A program made the translations under genes and the position numbers. From NCBI RefSeq assembly GCF_008704495.1, contig NZ_CP023699.1:6510001-6574000 (forward strand): DNA of 64,000 nucleotides. Reading direction: 5' to 3'. The stretch comes from Streptomyces kanamyceticus. GTDB taxonomy: Bacteria > Actinomycetota > Actinomycetes > Streptomycetales > Streptomycetaceae. Below, piece by piece: positions 40,604-49,401 of this stretch. Each line of letters starts with the position of its first letter. Positions within the stretch are counted from its first letter, which is position 1. The notes below the pieces were generated by a model. That model was not told the origin of the DNA. It searched no databases and saw only the letters and a list, made by a program, of their open reading frames with translations.

Positions 40604-41410
40604 ATGGAGTACGAACCGCAGGAGGCGACGGGGACAGTGAAGGCATCCGCCGCACCTCCACCCCCACCCCCCGGACCCGACCGGATCCTCGTCGTCGACG
40701 ACGATCCGACCGTCGCCGAGGTCGTCGCCGGGTACCTCGAGCGCGCCGGGTACGTCGTGGACCGCGCGGCGGACGGGCCCGCCGCGCTCGCGCGGGCCGC
40801 CGCGCACCGGCCCGACCTGGTGGTCCTCGACCTCATGCTGCCCGGCATCGACGGCCTTGAGGTCTGCGCGCGGCTGCGTGAGCGCGGCCCCGTACCCGTC
40901 ATCATGCTCACCGCGCGCGGGGACGAGGACGACCGCATCCTGGGGCTCGAAGTGGGCGCGGACGACTACGTCACCAAACCCTTCAGCCCCAGGGAGCTGA
41001 TCCTGCGGGTCGGTTCCGTGCTGCGCCGCACCCGCCCCGGCGCCGCCGCCCCGGCCCGCCCCCTCGCCGCCGCAGGACTGACCGCCGACCCCGCCGCCCG
41101 CCGCGCCACCAAGAACGGCACCGAACTCGCCCTCACCCTGCGCGAGTTCGACCTGCTCGCTTTCTTCCTGGCCCACCCCGGTCACGCGTACGGCCGCGAG
41201 GACCTGATGCGCGAGGTCTGGGGCTGGGACTTCGGCGACCTGTCGACCGTCACGGTCCACGTCCGCCGCCTGCGCGGCAAGATCGAGACGGACCCGGCCC
41301 GCCCTCAGCTGATCCAGACGGTCTGGGGCGTGGGCTACCGCTTCGACCCGGCGGGCCCGCCCGCACCCGGGGACGACCGGCCCGCCGCCCGTACGGATGC
41401 GGACGGCTGA
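40604..41410 (+). CDS. OmpR-family response regulator
   Basis: 268 residues from the ATG at 40604; a GTG at 40637 with AGGAGG upstream is an alternative and would remove 11 residues. Receiver domain: acidic triad VDDD near residues 31-34, phospho-acceptor D76 in VVLDLMLPG, LTARGDEDD, and the conserved lysine in YVTKPFSPREL. A winged-helix OmpR DNA-binding domain follows (LTLREFDLLAFFLAHPG, TVTVHVRRLRGKIE, VWGVGYRFD). Partner kinase is the next gene, 5 bp on. Divergent from the GT2-DUF2064-methyltransferase operon, which may be a target. Confidence 0.93.
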   Translation: MEYEPQEATGTVKASAAPPPPPPGPDRILVVDDDPTVAEVVAGYLERAGYVVDRAADGPAALARAAAHRPDLVVLDLMLPGIDGLEVCARLRERGPVPVIMLTARGDEDDRILGLEVGADDYVTKPFSPRELILRVGSVLRRTRPGAAAPARPLAAAGLTADPAARRATKNGTELALTLREFDLLAFFLAHPGHAYGREDLMREVWGWDFGDLSTVTVHVRRLRGKIETDPARPQLIQTVWGVGYRFDPAGPPAPGDDRPAARTDADG

Positions 41411-41415
41411 CGGCC

Positions 41416-42528
41416 GTGCGCGACATACTCCTCATCGCCCTGTTCGCCTTCCTCGGCGCGCTCGGCGCCGGACTGCTCGGCGCCGTCGCGCTGCGCCTGC
41501 TGCGCCGCCGCTCGCTCACCGCGTCGATCGCGGTCGTCGCCTCCGTGGCCGTGGGCGCGATGCTCGCCGGGACGCTGGCCGTGGCCTGGGCGATGTTCCT
41601 GTCCCCGCACGACCTGACCGTGGTCACCACCGTCGTCGCGATGGCCGCCGCCGTCTCGCTCGCCAGCGCGCTGCTGCTCGGCCGCTGGGTCGTCGCCCGG
41701 AGCCGCGAACTCGCCGTCGCCGCACGCTCCTTCGGTGACGGCGGCGACTTCGCGGCCCCCGACGTACCGGCGACCGCCGAACTGGAGGCCCTCGGCAGGG
41801 AACTCGCCGCCACCAGCGCCAAGCTCGCCGAGTCCAGGGACCGCGAGCGCGCCCTGGAGACCTCCCGGCGGGAACTCGTCGCCTGGATCTCCCACGACCT
41901 GCGTACGCCGCTCGCGGGCCTGCGCGCGATGTCCGAGGCCCTGGAGGACGGGGTCGCCGCCGATCCCGACCGCTATCTGCGTCAGATCCGTACCGAGGTC
42001 GAACGCCTCAACGACATGGTGGGCGACCTCTTCGAACTCTCCCGCATCCACGTCGGCGCCCTCGCCCTCTCCCCGTCCCGGATGTCCCTGTACGACCTGG
42101 TCGGCGACGCCCTGGCGGGCGCGGACCCGCTCGCCCGCGAACACGGCGTCCGCCTGGTCGGCGACCACGTCGAGCCGGTGCCGGTGGAGGTGGACGGCAA
42201 GGAGATGAGCAGGGTCCTCGGCAACCTGCTGGTCAACGCGATCCGCCGGACACCGGCCGACGGCACGGTCGCGGTGACCGCCGAACGTTCGCCCGAAGGC
42301 GTGGTCCTGTCCGTCACGGACGGCTGCGGCGGCATCCCCGAGGAGGACCTCCCGCGCGTCTTCGACACGGGCTGGCGCGGCACCCACGCGCGTACGCCTC
42401 CCGCGGGCGCGGGCCTCGGCCTGGCGATCGTCCGGGGCATCGTCGAGGCGCACAAGGGCCGCGCGGCCGTACGGAACATCCCGGGCGGCTGCCGCTTCGA
42501 GGTGACGCTGCCCGCGGTGGAGGGGTAG
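41416..42528 (+). CDS. sensor histidine kinase
   Basis: 370 residues from a GTG at 41416. Two membrane helices (residues 1-25 and 40-90 region) with a very short external loop, so it probably senses the membrane itself. A HAMP-like stretch, then H160 in the H-box WISHDLRTPLAGLR; N-box NLLVNAIRRTP, G1 DGCGGIPEED, G2 GAGLGLAIVRGI. Forms a two-component pair with the gene 5 bp upstream. The signal is unknown. Confidence 0.93.
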   Translation: MRDILLIALFAFLGALGAGLLGAVALRLLRRRSLTASIAVVASVAVGAMLAGTLAVAWAMFLSPHDLTVVTTVVAMAAAVSLASALLLGRWVVARSRELAVAARSFGDGGDFAAPDVPATAELEALGRELAATSAKLAESRDRERALETSRRELVAWISHDLRTPLAGLRAMSEALEDGVAADPDRYLRQIRTEVERLNDMVGDLFELSRIHVGALALSPSRMSLYDLVGDALAGADPLAREHGVRLVGDHVEPVPVEVDGKEMSRVLGNLLVNAIRRTPADGTVAVTAERSPEGVVLSVTDGCGGIPEEDLPRVFDTGWRGTHARTPPAGAGLGLAIVRGIVEAHKGRAAVRNIPGGCRFEVTLPAVEG

Positions 42529-42569
42529 GCGGGGCGAAGGGGGAAGGACCGTGCGGACACGGCCAAGCG

Positions 42570-43020
42570 CCCCGCCCGCTCCGCTCGCCCGCTTCGCCCC
42601 GTCTGCTTCGCCCGCCTGCTCGCCTGCTCGGCCCGCTCGCCTGCTTCGCCCGCCCGTCTGCTTCGCCCGCCTGCTCGGCCTGCTCGCCCGCCTGCTCGGC
42701 CTGCTTCGCCCGCCTGCTCGGCCTGCTCGCCCGCCTGCTTCGCCCGCCCGCCCGCTCGCTTCGCCCGCCCGCCCGCTCGCTTCGCCCGCCCGCCCGCTCG
42801 CTTCGCCCGCCCGCTCGCCCGCCCGCCCGCTCGCTCGCCCGCCCGCTCGCTTCGCCCGCCCGCTCGCCCGCCCGCTCGCTTCGCCCGCCTGCTCGGCCCG
42901 CTCGCCCGCCTGCTCGCCCGCCCGCTTCGCCCGCCTGCTCGGCCCGCTTCGCCCGCCTGCTCGGCCCGCTCGCCCGCTCGCTCGGCCCGCTCGCCCGCCT
43001 GCTCCGCCCCTCCCTGCTCC
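42570..43020. repeat. 450-bp low-complexity CGCTCG/CGCCCGC repeat tract
   Basis: Degenerate array of modules such as CTGCTCGGC, CTGCTCGCC and CGCTTCGCC, with one regular block of three perfect 21-bp copies (GCTTCGCCCGCCCGCCCGCT plus C at 42737-42799). Fills the gap between the kinase stop (42528) and the end of the epimerase gene (43046). Long open frames on both strands are produced by the repeat and I do not count them as genes. Confidence 0.85.
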
Positions 43021-43045
43021 GTCCCTCCCTGCCCCGTCCCCCTCC

Positions 43046-44071
43046 TCACTCCCCCCGCAGCGGCGCCCCCGCGAACTCCTTCATCCCCTCCTGGAAGCCG
43101 ACTTCGGCCCGCCACCCCAGCTCGGCCCGCAGCCGGGACGAGTCCGCCGTGATGTGGCGTACGTCGCCGAGTCGGTACTCCCCGGTGACGACGGGGTCGG
43201 GACCGCCGTACGCGTCGGCCAGGGCCCGTGCCATCTCGCCGACGGTGTGCGGCTCACCGCTGCCGGTGTTGTAGACGGCGAGGGTGCCGTCCTCCCGGCC
43301 GGGCCCCGCCTCCAGCGCCGCGACGTTGGCGGCCGCCACATCTCGTACGTGGACGAAGTCCCTGCGCTGCGCGCCGTCCTCGAAGACGCGGGGCGCCTCG
43401 CCGCGGGCGAGCGCGGAGCGGAAGAAGGAGGCGACGCCCGCGTACGGGGTGTCGCGGGGCATCCGGGGCCCGTACACGTTGTGGTAGCGCAGCGACACCG
43501 CCGCGCCGCCCGTCGACCTGGCCCAGGCCGCCGCCAGATGCTCCTGCGCGAGCTTGGTCGTCGCGTACACGTTGCGGGGGTCTACGGGGGCGTCCTCGCC
43601 GACGAGCCCCGGCCGCAGTGCCGCGCCGCAGGAGGGACAGGTGGGCTCGAAGCGCCCGGCCGCCAGATCCTCGGAGGACCGCGGTCCCGGCCGCACCACA
43701 CCGTGCCGCTCGCAGGCGTAACGGCCCTCTCCGTAGACGACCATCGACCCGGCGAGCACGAGCCGTCGCACCCCGGCATCGGCCATGGCGCCGAGCAGTA
43801 CGGCGGTGCCGAGATCATTGCGCGACACGTACTCCGCGGCGTCGGCGAAGCCGTTCCCAAGGCCCACCATCGCCGCCTGGTGGCACACGGCGTCCACGCC
43901 GGACAGCGCGCGGGAGACGGCGTCGCGGTCCCGGACGTCACGTCCCGGAACCTCCGGAGTCACTTGATTCTCCTGGAGGTCGAACACCACGGGCTCGTGC
44001 CCGCGCGCCGCGAGCGCCTCGACGACATGGGACCCGATGAACCCGGCTCCGCCGGTGACCAGTACACGCAT
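43046..44071 (-). CDS. NAD-dependent sugar epimerase/dehydratase with zinc-ribbon insert
   Basis: 341 residues from the ATG at 44071. Extended SDR: GGAGFIG (residues 7-13), catalytic YATTK (Y169, K173) and a substrate domain with RYHNVYGPRM and DFVHVRDVAAANV. GalE/RmlB-like enzymes act on nucleotide sugars in the cytoplasm. Between the catalytic Ser region (LAGSMVVYG) and the Tyr lies an inserted segment with C120, H123, C145 and C148 (CERH ... CPSC), which would make a zinc knuckle not usual in this family. It may serve the nearby GT2/DUF2064 glycosylation genes. Confidence 0.88.
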   Translation of the reverse strand: MRVLVTGGAGFIGSHVVEALAARGHEPVVFDLQENQVTPEVPGRDVRDRDAVSRALSGVDAVCHQAAMVGLGNGFADAAEYVSRNDLGTAVLLGAMADAGVRRLVLAGSMVVYGEGRYACERHGVVRPGPRSSEDLAAGRFEPTCPSCGAALRPGLVGEDAPVDPRNVYATTKLAQEHLAAAWARSTGGAAVSLRYHNVYGPRMPRDTPYAGVASFFRSALARGEAPRVFEDGAQRRDFVHVRDVAAANVAALEAGPGREDGTLAVYNTGSGEPHTVGEMARALADAYGGPDPVVTGEYRLGDVRHITADSSRLRAELGWRAEVGFQEGMKEFAGAPLRGE

Positions 44072-44156
44072 GCCCCGCACGCTAGGCGTCCCACCGTCCG
44101 GACCCCAGCGCCACGCCCCGCACGTCACCGCTCCGTAAGACCCCGCATTAGTCGTA

Positions 44157-46634
44157 TCAGTCAGCGGAGCGGCGCAGACGCTCGCGCAGGCTCTCCGTCA
44201 GCGGGCTCCCCATGTCCGCATGGATGGTGATGGCCCTGGTCAGGTCATCCCGCAGGGTGGAGCGGTCGGCGCCGGGGCGTTCGGCGATGGCGACGAGGTC
44301 GAGGAGGGCCTCCGCCTCGTACGCGTGTCCTTCGAGCCGTTCCAGCGTCCGCGCCGCCTCGCGCAGGGTCGGCACGGCTTCGCCGGTGCGGCCCAGGTTG
44401 TCGAGGGCGCGGCCGAGCGCGGCGGTGGCCCGGGCGGCCATGCGGTGGTCGGGCGTCGGTAGTGCGAGCAGATCCGCGCGGGCTCGGCGAAGCGTGCCGA
44501 TGGCCTGGTCGTGGTCGCCGCGCGCGTCCTGGGCGCGGCCGAGGAAGAACGCGGCGATGGCCGCCCCGCGTGGCTCGCGGCCCTGCGCGTTGAGCTCCAT
44601 GGAGCGCCGGTACGCCGCCACGGCCCGGTCCGGATCGAAGCGGTCCCAGTACCGGCCGGAGAATTCGAGGACCGAGGCGTGCAGTACCGGGTCGTCGGCG
44701 ATCTCCGCGCAGGTGAGCGCCGTCGTCAACTCCCGGTGTGCCCGCTCGTGTTCGCCGGTGTCCATCAGGGGGCGGGAGAGCAGACTCCGTAGCCGCGCCT
44801 CGGCGGCCGGGGCCACCGCGGCGGCCGCGTAGCGCGCGCCCAGTTCCAGGGACTCCTGCCAGTCGCCGAGGTGGCGGTGGTGCAGGAACAGGACGGTGAA
44901 GCACTCGGCCAGCTGCCAGCCGGGCGCGTGCAGCGAGGGGTCGTCGGCCGCGCGCAGGACCGCCATGATGTTCGCGCGCTCGGCCGCCAGCCAGTCCAGC
45001 GGTCGCGGCCCGTTCGGCGCGGCGAACGGATCGGGCCGTCCCGCCGGCACGGTGCGCAGCTCGGCGACGCGCAGCCGGTCCGCACGCACCGAGCGGTCCG
45101 CGAGCGCCGTCAGGATCAGATAGTGCGTCAGTACGCGCTCCGTCACCGCGAGTCCGGTGCCGAACCGCTCCTCCACGCGCGCGCGGTCGCGCGCGTGGAG
45201 CCGGACGAGACCGTGGAACCGGTACCGGCGTTCCTCCGTGAGCTCCAACAGGCTCATGTCTTCGAGGACGTCGAGGAGCACCTGGGCCGATTCCAGGTCC
45301 CGGCCGACGGCCGCCGCCGCTGTCGCCGCGTCGAAGGTCGGGCCGGGGATCCAGCCGAGGAGCCGGTAGCCGTGGGCCATGTCGGCCGACAGTTGCCGGT
45401 AGGCGGAGTCGAGGACCGCGGCCACCGGGGACTCGCCGCCCACGCTCAGGGCGGACAACCGCCCTTCGTCGTCGGTGAGTTCCGTGGCAAGGGCGTCCAG
45501 CGTGAGGCGGGGTTCGTTCACCAGTCGAGCCGCGGCCACCTGCAGCGCGACCGGCAGGCCCGCACAGAGGCCGACCACGCGCTCGGCGGCTTCGGGATCG
45601 GCGGCCACGCGCTCCTGACCGCACCGGTCGGCCAGGAGCAGGAGACCGGCGGCCTCGGTGAGGGGTTCGAGGGGCAGGGGGCGGGCGCCGTCGAGGGTGA
45701 GTTCGCCCAGCTTGCCCGTGCTCGTCGCGAGTACGGCGCTGCCCGGACCGTTCGGGATCAGGGCCCGTACCTGCGCGGGAGAGGAAACGTCGTCGAGTAC
45801 GAGCAGGACGCGCAGGTCGGCGGTCCGGTCACGGAAGAGCGCGGTGCGTTCGCCGAGGGACGGGGGCAGCAGGGCATCGGCCACTCCGAGGGAGCGCAGA
45901 CAGTGGCCGACGGCCTCCGTGACGTCCGCGCCCGCTGCCGCGAAGTCCACGTAGAGCCGGCCGTCGGAGAACCGCTCGCGTGTCCGGCGCGAGTGCGCCC
46001 AGTAGTGGGCCAGTGCCGACTTCCCGACTCCTGGGGGACCGGCGAGGACGCGGACGTCCACGTACGAGGAATCGGTGTCCCGGTCGAACTGCCCGTCCAG
46101 CACGGCCAGCTCGTCCGAGCGATTGATGAAGTGGTGGCGCAGGGCGGGTACTTGTGACGGCGGGCCTTGGCGTCGCAGGGCTTCGGGTACGTGGTACGAG
46201 ATCGGGGAGTTGGAGTTGGAGTTGGAGTTGGAGCTGGAGCTGGAGCTGGAGCTGGAGCTGGAGGTGGAGGTGGAGGTGGAGCCCATGTCACCCGTGTCGC
46301 CCATGTCGCCCATGTGGCTTAAGAGATCCACGAGTTCCCGAGCGGTCTCGGAGCCTTGCCGCAAGGAGTGCCGCAGCCGCCGCCGCAGCTGATCGGCGCT
46401 GTCACCCACGTCGTGGGTGCTGCCCGACTGCAGTGAGCCTGCCAACTGCTCGATGGCGGAGCGAAGTTGCTCGACGTCATCGGTGTCAGCGTCATCGGTG
46501 TCAGCGTTTTGGGAGCGGCGGCTGAACAGACGGGTGAGGCGAGTGCGTGCCTGGGTCCACGCCTCGGTGACGGCGAGTCCGACCACCGTGCTCGTCGCAC
46601 CCGACGCGGCGAGCGCCGCCACCTCGATCGCCAC
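44157..46634 (-). CDS. STAND-type NTPase with TPR repeats (NLR-like)
   Basis: 825 residues from the GTG at 46634 (GAAGGGGA 4 bp upstream). An earlier GTG at 46697 lacks such a site. Order: a short N-terminal hydrophobic segment (VAALAASGATSTVVGLAVTE) of the kind in bacterial NLR-like proteins; a linker of MGD and Ser/Thr/Asn repeats; the NACHT/NB-ARC-like NTPase with GPPGVGKSALAH (199-210), LLVLDDVSSP, GLPVALQVAAARL; a winged helix; then TPR-like helices to the end. STAND proteins switch on ATP binding after ligand sensing. The effector is not evident: no nuclease, protease or TIR domain is fused. The gene at 46771 may be its partner. Confidence 0.82.
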   Translation of the reverse strand: MAIEVAALAASGATSTVVGLAVTEAWTQARTRLTRLFSRRSQNADTDDADTDDVEQLRSAIEQLAGSLQSGSTHDVGDSADQLRRRLRHSLRQGSETARELVDLLSHMGDMGDTGDMGSTSTSTSSSSSSSSSSSNSNSNSNSPISYHVPEALRRQGPPSQVPALRHHFINRSDELAVLDGQFDRDTDSSYVDVRVLAGPPGVGKSALAHYWAHSRRTRERFSDGRLYVDFAAAGADVTEAVGHCLRSLGVADALLPPSLGERTALFRDRTADLRVLLVLDDVSSPAQVRALIPNGPGSAVLATSTGKLGELTLDGARPLPLEPLTEAAGLLLLADRCGQERVAADPEAAERVVGLCAGLPVALQVAAARLVNEPRLTLDALATELTDDEGRLSALSVGGESPVAAVLDSAYRQLSADMAHGYRLLGWIPGPTFDAATAAAAVGRDLESAQVLLDVLEDMSLLELTEERRYRFHGLVRLHARDRARVEERFGTGLAVTERVLTHYLILTALADRSVRADRLRVAELRTVPAGRPDPFAAPNGPRPLDWLAAERANIMAVLRAADDPSLHAPGWQLAECFTVLFLHHRHLGDWQESLELGARYAAAAVAPAAEARLRSLLSRPLMDTGEHERAHRELTTALTCAEIADDPVLHASVLEFSGRYWDRFDPDRAVAAYRRSMELNAQGREPRGAAIAAFFLGRAQDARGDHDQAIGTLRRARADLLALPTPDHRMAARATAALGRALDNLGRTGEAVPTLREAARTLERLEGHAYEAEALLDLVAIAERPGADRSTLRDDLTRAITIHADMGSPLTESLRERLRRSAD
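46206..46283 (+). repeat. hexanucleotide microsatellite, 13 units, inside the STAND gene
   Basis: (GGAGTT)4-(GGAGCT)5-(GGAGGT)3-GGAGCC. On the coding (minus) strand it encodes the Ser-Thr / Ser-Ser / Ser-Asn linker. Because the unit is six bases, gain or loss changes linker length without shifting the frame. Confidence 0.95.
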
Positions 46635-46770
46635 AGGGTCCCCTTCACGTACCGGCCGTGCTGCCGCATCAGCCGTGCCTCTCGTATGGATGACCACCGT
46701 AGAGGGATCGTCATCGCGTGGGTAGCAGGTCCATGAAGCAGGTCCGTGAAGAACGTCGAGGTCGGGCGCT

Positions 46771-48555
46771 TCAGGGCACGGCGGGGCGCAGGCGCAGGCG
46801 GATCTCGCGGCCGTCGGCGGCCGCGCCGTCGAGGCGCAGCGCCGCTTCGATGCCGTACGGGGGAATGCCGGTGCGCAGGCAGGCGTAGACGGCGGAGGCG
46901 GCGAGTGCTGGATCGGTACCGGTGCCGGGGGCGGTACCAGGGGCGGGGGCGCCGGTGGAGGACACCTCCACGGCGCTCCCGTCGCGAAGGCTCACCAGAC
47001 ACACCCCGGAGCTCACCCCGTTCGCGGCGAGGAGGCTTCCGGGCCAGCGCGCGAGGGTGTCGCGTGCCCAGTGCCGTGCGGCGGCGAGGTCCGGGGCAGG
47101 GGCGGAGCCGAGCAGAACGGAGGCGTTTTCGCTCAGGCGCCGGTCGCGTTCCTCGGCCGGTTTGACCGCGCGGTGCCAGAAGGAGTGTTCGGTCTCGGGC
47201 CGCTCCCGGCCGACGGAGGAGGGAAAGCGGCTGACGTCGATGGTGAGGAGTCCGGGGGGAGTGGTCTCGGTCTCGGTCTCGGTCGCGGCGTCGGCGTCCA
47301 GGCGGGTGCCCACGATCCATGAGGTGACAGGGGTCGCGGGATCGGCCGGGGTGGTGAGGGCGCGGGGGCGTGGCGCTTCGGTCGCCGGAAGCGGGAGGCG
47401 GAGCAGGTCGTAGACGGCCTCGCGCAGGCGGGCGAGCGCGGTGCCCGGTGGCTCGAAGGCGCGGGCGACCACGTCCGCGTACGGATCGTGACGGCGGCCC
47501 GCGTGATCTCGCATGAGGCCATCGACCTGCGCGAGGAGCCCGCCAGCGGGATCGAGCCGGGGTGCGATCCGGGCCAGATCGGCGCTCGCGGTGCCGGGCA
47601 CGGCCTCGCTGCCGTGTGCGGCCAGCGCGGTCGGTCTGCCGAGCGCCGCCCCGTAGAGGGTGACGGATCCGTGGTCGCCGATCACCGCGTCGGCGGCGAC
47701 GAGCGCGGGCCGCCAGTCGTGCACGGGCGGCATGAGCAGCAGACCGGCGTCGAGGGCGGCGGCCTGGAGCGTCCGGATGTGCCACGCTCCGTGGGCCGAC
47801 CATACGTTGGGGTGCAGGATCAGGCCGACTCGGTGGGTGTCCCAGGGCAGTTGGCCGAGGAGCCGTGCGGGCAGCTCGGGGTTCCGGGCGATGAGCGAGG
47901 TCGGCCCCCACGTCGAACTGACCATCACCAAGCGCTGGTTGTCCTGAATGCCCAGAGCATCCCGGTAATCCTTCCGCCGGTCCTCGCTCACGAGCAGCTC
48001 GTCGAGGCAGGGATCGCCGACGAGCAGCGTGCGTCCGGCGGTCTTCGGGTGGGCGGCGGTCAGCTGCCGCTCCTGCTCGGGGTGCGAGACCGCAAGCCAG
48101 GCCCGCCCCGCCTCCAGCAGCTCGTCCGGCACGACGCCCGAGAGGCGCTCGCGCGAGGCACGGGAGTCCGGAACGTACTTCTGGAAACCGACCCCGTGGG
48201 GGAGCACCAGGACCGGGCAGTGTCCCGCGGGCAGGTCGATGTGCTCGCTGGCGCTGAGGATCAAGTCGGGTTCGACGTATGAGAGCTGCTCCCAGGGCAT
48301 GACCCGGCAGCCCGAGTCGTGCAGGAGATCCATCGAACCGTCGCTGAAGGCGGACCCGGGGTCGTGCGCGAAGACCACGGTGATCCGGGCATCGCCGCGC
48401 AGCAGCGCGGGCAGTACTTCCAGGATGCGGATGGTCGAGGTGAGGGTGCGTGCCGCGACGACGAGCGTGCGCTCGCCGGGGAAGGTCCGCCAACGATGGG
48501 CATCCTCACCTACGGGGACCCGCAGGAACGGGACGTCAGCGAAGCGCGCGGCCAC
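46771..48555 (-). CDS. GT-B-like protein, CDP-glycerol glycerophosphotransferase-like
   Basis: 594 residues from a GTG at 48555; the start is uncertain. The first 400 residues have alternating Rossmann-like strands (RTLVVAARTLTSTIRILEVL, ITVVFAHDPGSAFS, PDLILSASEHIDLP, VLVLPHGVGFQKY) and a nucleotide-binding second half (RLVMVSSTWGPTSL, VGLILHPNVW, AVIGDHGSVTLYGAALGRPT), which is the layout of TagF/CDP-glycerol glycerophosphotransferases. A C-terminal 150-residue region follows, with Asp/Ala/Thr/Glu repeats (DADAATETETETT) and unknown fold. Soluble, no signal. 136 bp upstream of the STAND gene in the same direction, so the pair may be one unit. Confidence 0.6.
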   Translation of the reverse strand: MAARFADVPFLRVPVGEDAHRWRTFPGERTLVVAARTLTSTIRILEVLPALLRGDARITVVFAHDPGSAFSDGSMDLLHDSGCRVMPWEQLSYVEPDLILSASEHIDLPAGHCPVLVLPHGVGFQKYVPDSRASRERLSGVVPDELLEAGRAWLAVSHPEQERQLTAAHPKTAGRTLLVGDPCLDELLVSEDRRKDYRDALGIQDNQRLVMVSSTWGPTSLIARNPELPARLLGQLPWDTHRVGLILHPNVWSAHGAWHIRTLQAAALDAGLLLMPPVHDWRPALVAADAVIGDHGSVTLYGAALGRPTALAAHGSEAVPGTASADLARIAPRLDPAGGLLAQVDGLMRDHAGRRHDPYADVVARAFEPPGTALARLREAVYDLLRLPLPATEAPRPRALTTPADPATPVTSWIVGTRLDADAATETETETTPPGLLTIDVSRFPSSVGRERPETEHSFWHRAVKPAEERDRRLSENASVLLGSAPAPDLAAARHWARDTLARWPGSLLAANGVSSGVCLVSLRDGSAVEVSSTGAPAPGTAPGTGTDPALAASAVYACLRTGIPPYGIEAALRLDGAAADGREIRLRLRPAVP

Positions 48556-48586
48556 CCCGACCCCCCGAGCGTCCGGCGCGGGTTAC

Positions 48587-48633
48587 GCGGCTCGCGGCTC
48601 GCGGCTCGCGGCTCGCGGCTCGCGGCTCGCGGG
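48587..48633. repeat. 7-bp tandem repeat GCGGCTC, six perfect copies
   Basis: Six identical units 48587-48628 then GCGGG. It lies just upstream of the GTG at 48555, so it could fall in the promoter or leader of the GT-B-like gene. Confidence 0.9.
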
Positions 48634-49011
48634 CATGATCACTAGCGTAGTTCAAGCTGCCTCGCAACCTTCAGATGTGCGGCTGGGGACCCGGGCGTCC
48701 CTGACAACCGTAAAGGGCGCGGCGCGTGCTTCCAGGCGGGCTGGGGCTCGGGGCGGGGTGCGGGCGGAGGTGACGGCGGCGCGGGTTTCGCCGTAGATGC
48801 GGCGGCCGCCTCCACGTCGTCCCCTCGCGGAGTGCGCCCCTGTGCCGCGGGGCGGATCACTGGGCTCGAACAAGGCGTCGAGGGCGCTCCCGACAGCGTC
48901 CGATCGACCATGTGAAGTGATCCTCAGCCGGACCCTCATCCGCCTCACCAGGGAGCTCGTCAGGTCTTACGGCACCACTACGCTCGGCGCGCTAACGTGC
49001 CTCTGACCAGC
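48634..49011. other. 378-bp region without recognisable gene
   Basis: Between the heptamer repeat and the tRNA terminator. Short frames on both strands show no signal, motif or codon pattern that I can support. The sequence is less GC-rich at 48640-48660 (TGATCACTAGCGTAG). Confidence 0.4.
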
Positions 49012-49036
49012 AAAAATGCCCTCCCAAAGGGAGGGC
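49012..49036 (-). terminator. intrinsic terminator of tRNA-Arg
   Basis: On the minus strand GCCCTCCC-TTT-GGGAGGGC followed by ATTTTTG, 21 bp past the tRNA 3' end. A perfect 8-bp stem with a U-tract. Confidence 0.85.
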
Positions 49037-49057
49037 GCAACGTCGCGCGAGAAAAAG

Positions 49058-49130
49058 CGCCCCCGGCAGGACTCGAACCTGCGGCCAAGCGCTTAGAAGG
49101 CGCCTGCTCTATCCACTGAGCTACGGGGGC
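49058..49130 (-). tRNA. tRNA-Arg (anticodon TCT)
   Basis: Full cloverleaf on the minus strand: acceptor GCCCCCG (49130-49124) pairs with CGGGGGC (49065-49059) with discriminator G at 49058; D-arm AGCTCAGTGGATAGAGC; anticodon arm with loop CTTCTAA, anticodon TCT; T-arm GCAGGTTCGAGTCCTGC. CCA is not encoded, as expected. It reads AGA codons, which are rare in Streptomyces. 73 nt. Confidence 0.97.
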
Positions 49131-49401
49131 CGGGTGTGGCCGGGTGGCATGGAGTCCGGATGTGGGGGAGATCCGTGACCTTGCCGGGGACAAGGATAGG
49201 GCTCCCGGGGCCCTGTCCCTGATGCTTCACCTCCGCGCCGTGATGTGGAGGTTCAGTGAAGCGGTCCTGATAATCGCAGGCAGGTGCGAATCTCGCATCG
49301 CTTTTGGCGTCTCACGCCCCGGGTGTTGTGCACTCGTTATGCCTGCGCCCCCAGTCGCCCCTTCCATCCCCTGTGCCTGATCGGCGCGCAGAGGCGTCCA
49401 T

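Noticed and set aside
42570..43020. CRISPR array
   Set aside because: Units are short, contiguous and degenerate, with no unique spacers and no cas genes nearby.
41982..43115. Minus-strand frame of Arg/Gly/Ala repeats
   Set aside because: Composed of the CGCTCG repeat array read in reverse plus antisense of the kinase gene; no domain.
42551..44230. Long frame on the plus strand across the repeat tract and the epimerase gene
   Set aside because: Its first 170 residues are pure repeat translation and the rest is antisense to the well-supported epimerase gene.
46206..46283. Frame-shifting phase-variation switch
   Set aside because: The repeat unit is six bases, so copy changes keep the frame; only linker length can vary.
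44157..48555. A complete anti-phage defence system
   Set aside because: A STAND NTPase alone, without an effector or known partner, is not enough; kept only as a candidate finding.
48634..49011. Possible small gene or non-coding RNA before tRNA-Arg
   Set aside because: No Shine-Dalgarno, signal or stable RNA fold that I could support beyond the tRNA terminator.
49058..49130. Integrated element at the tRNA-Arg gene
   Set aside because: No integrase, no duplicated tRNA end and no change in gene content on either side.
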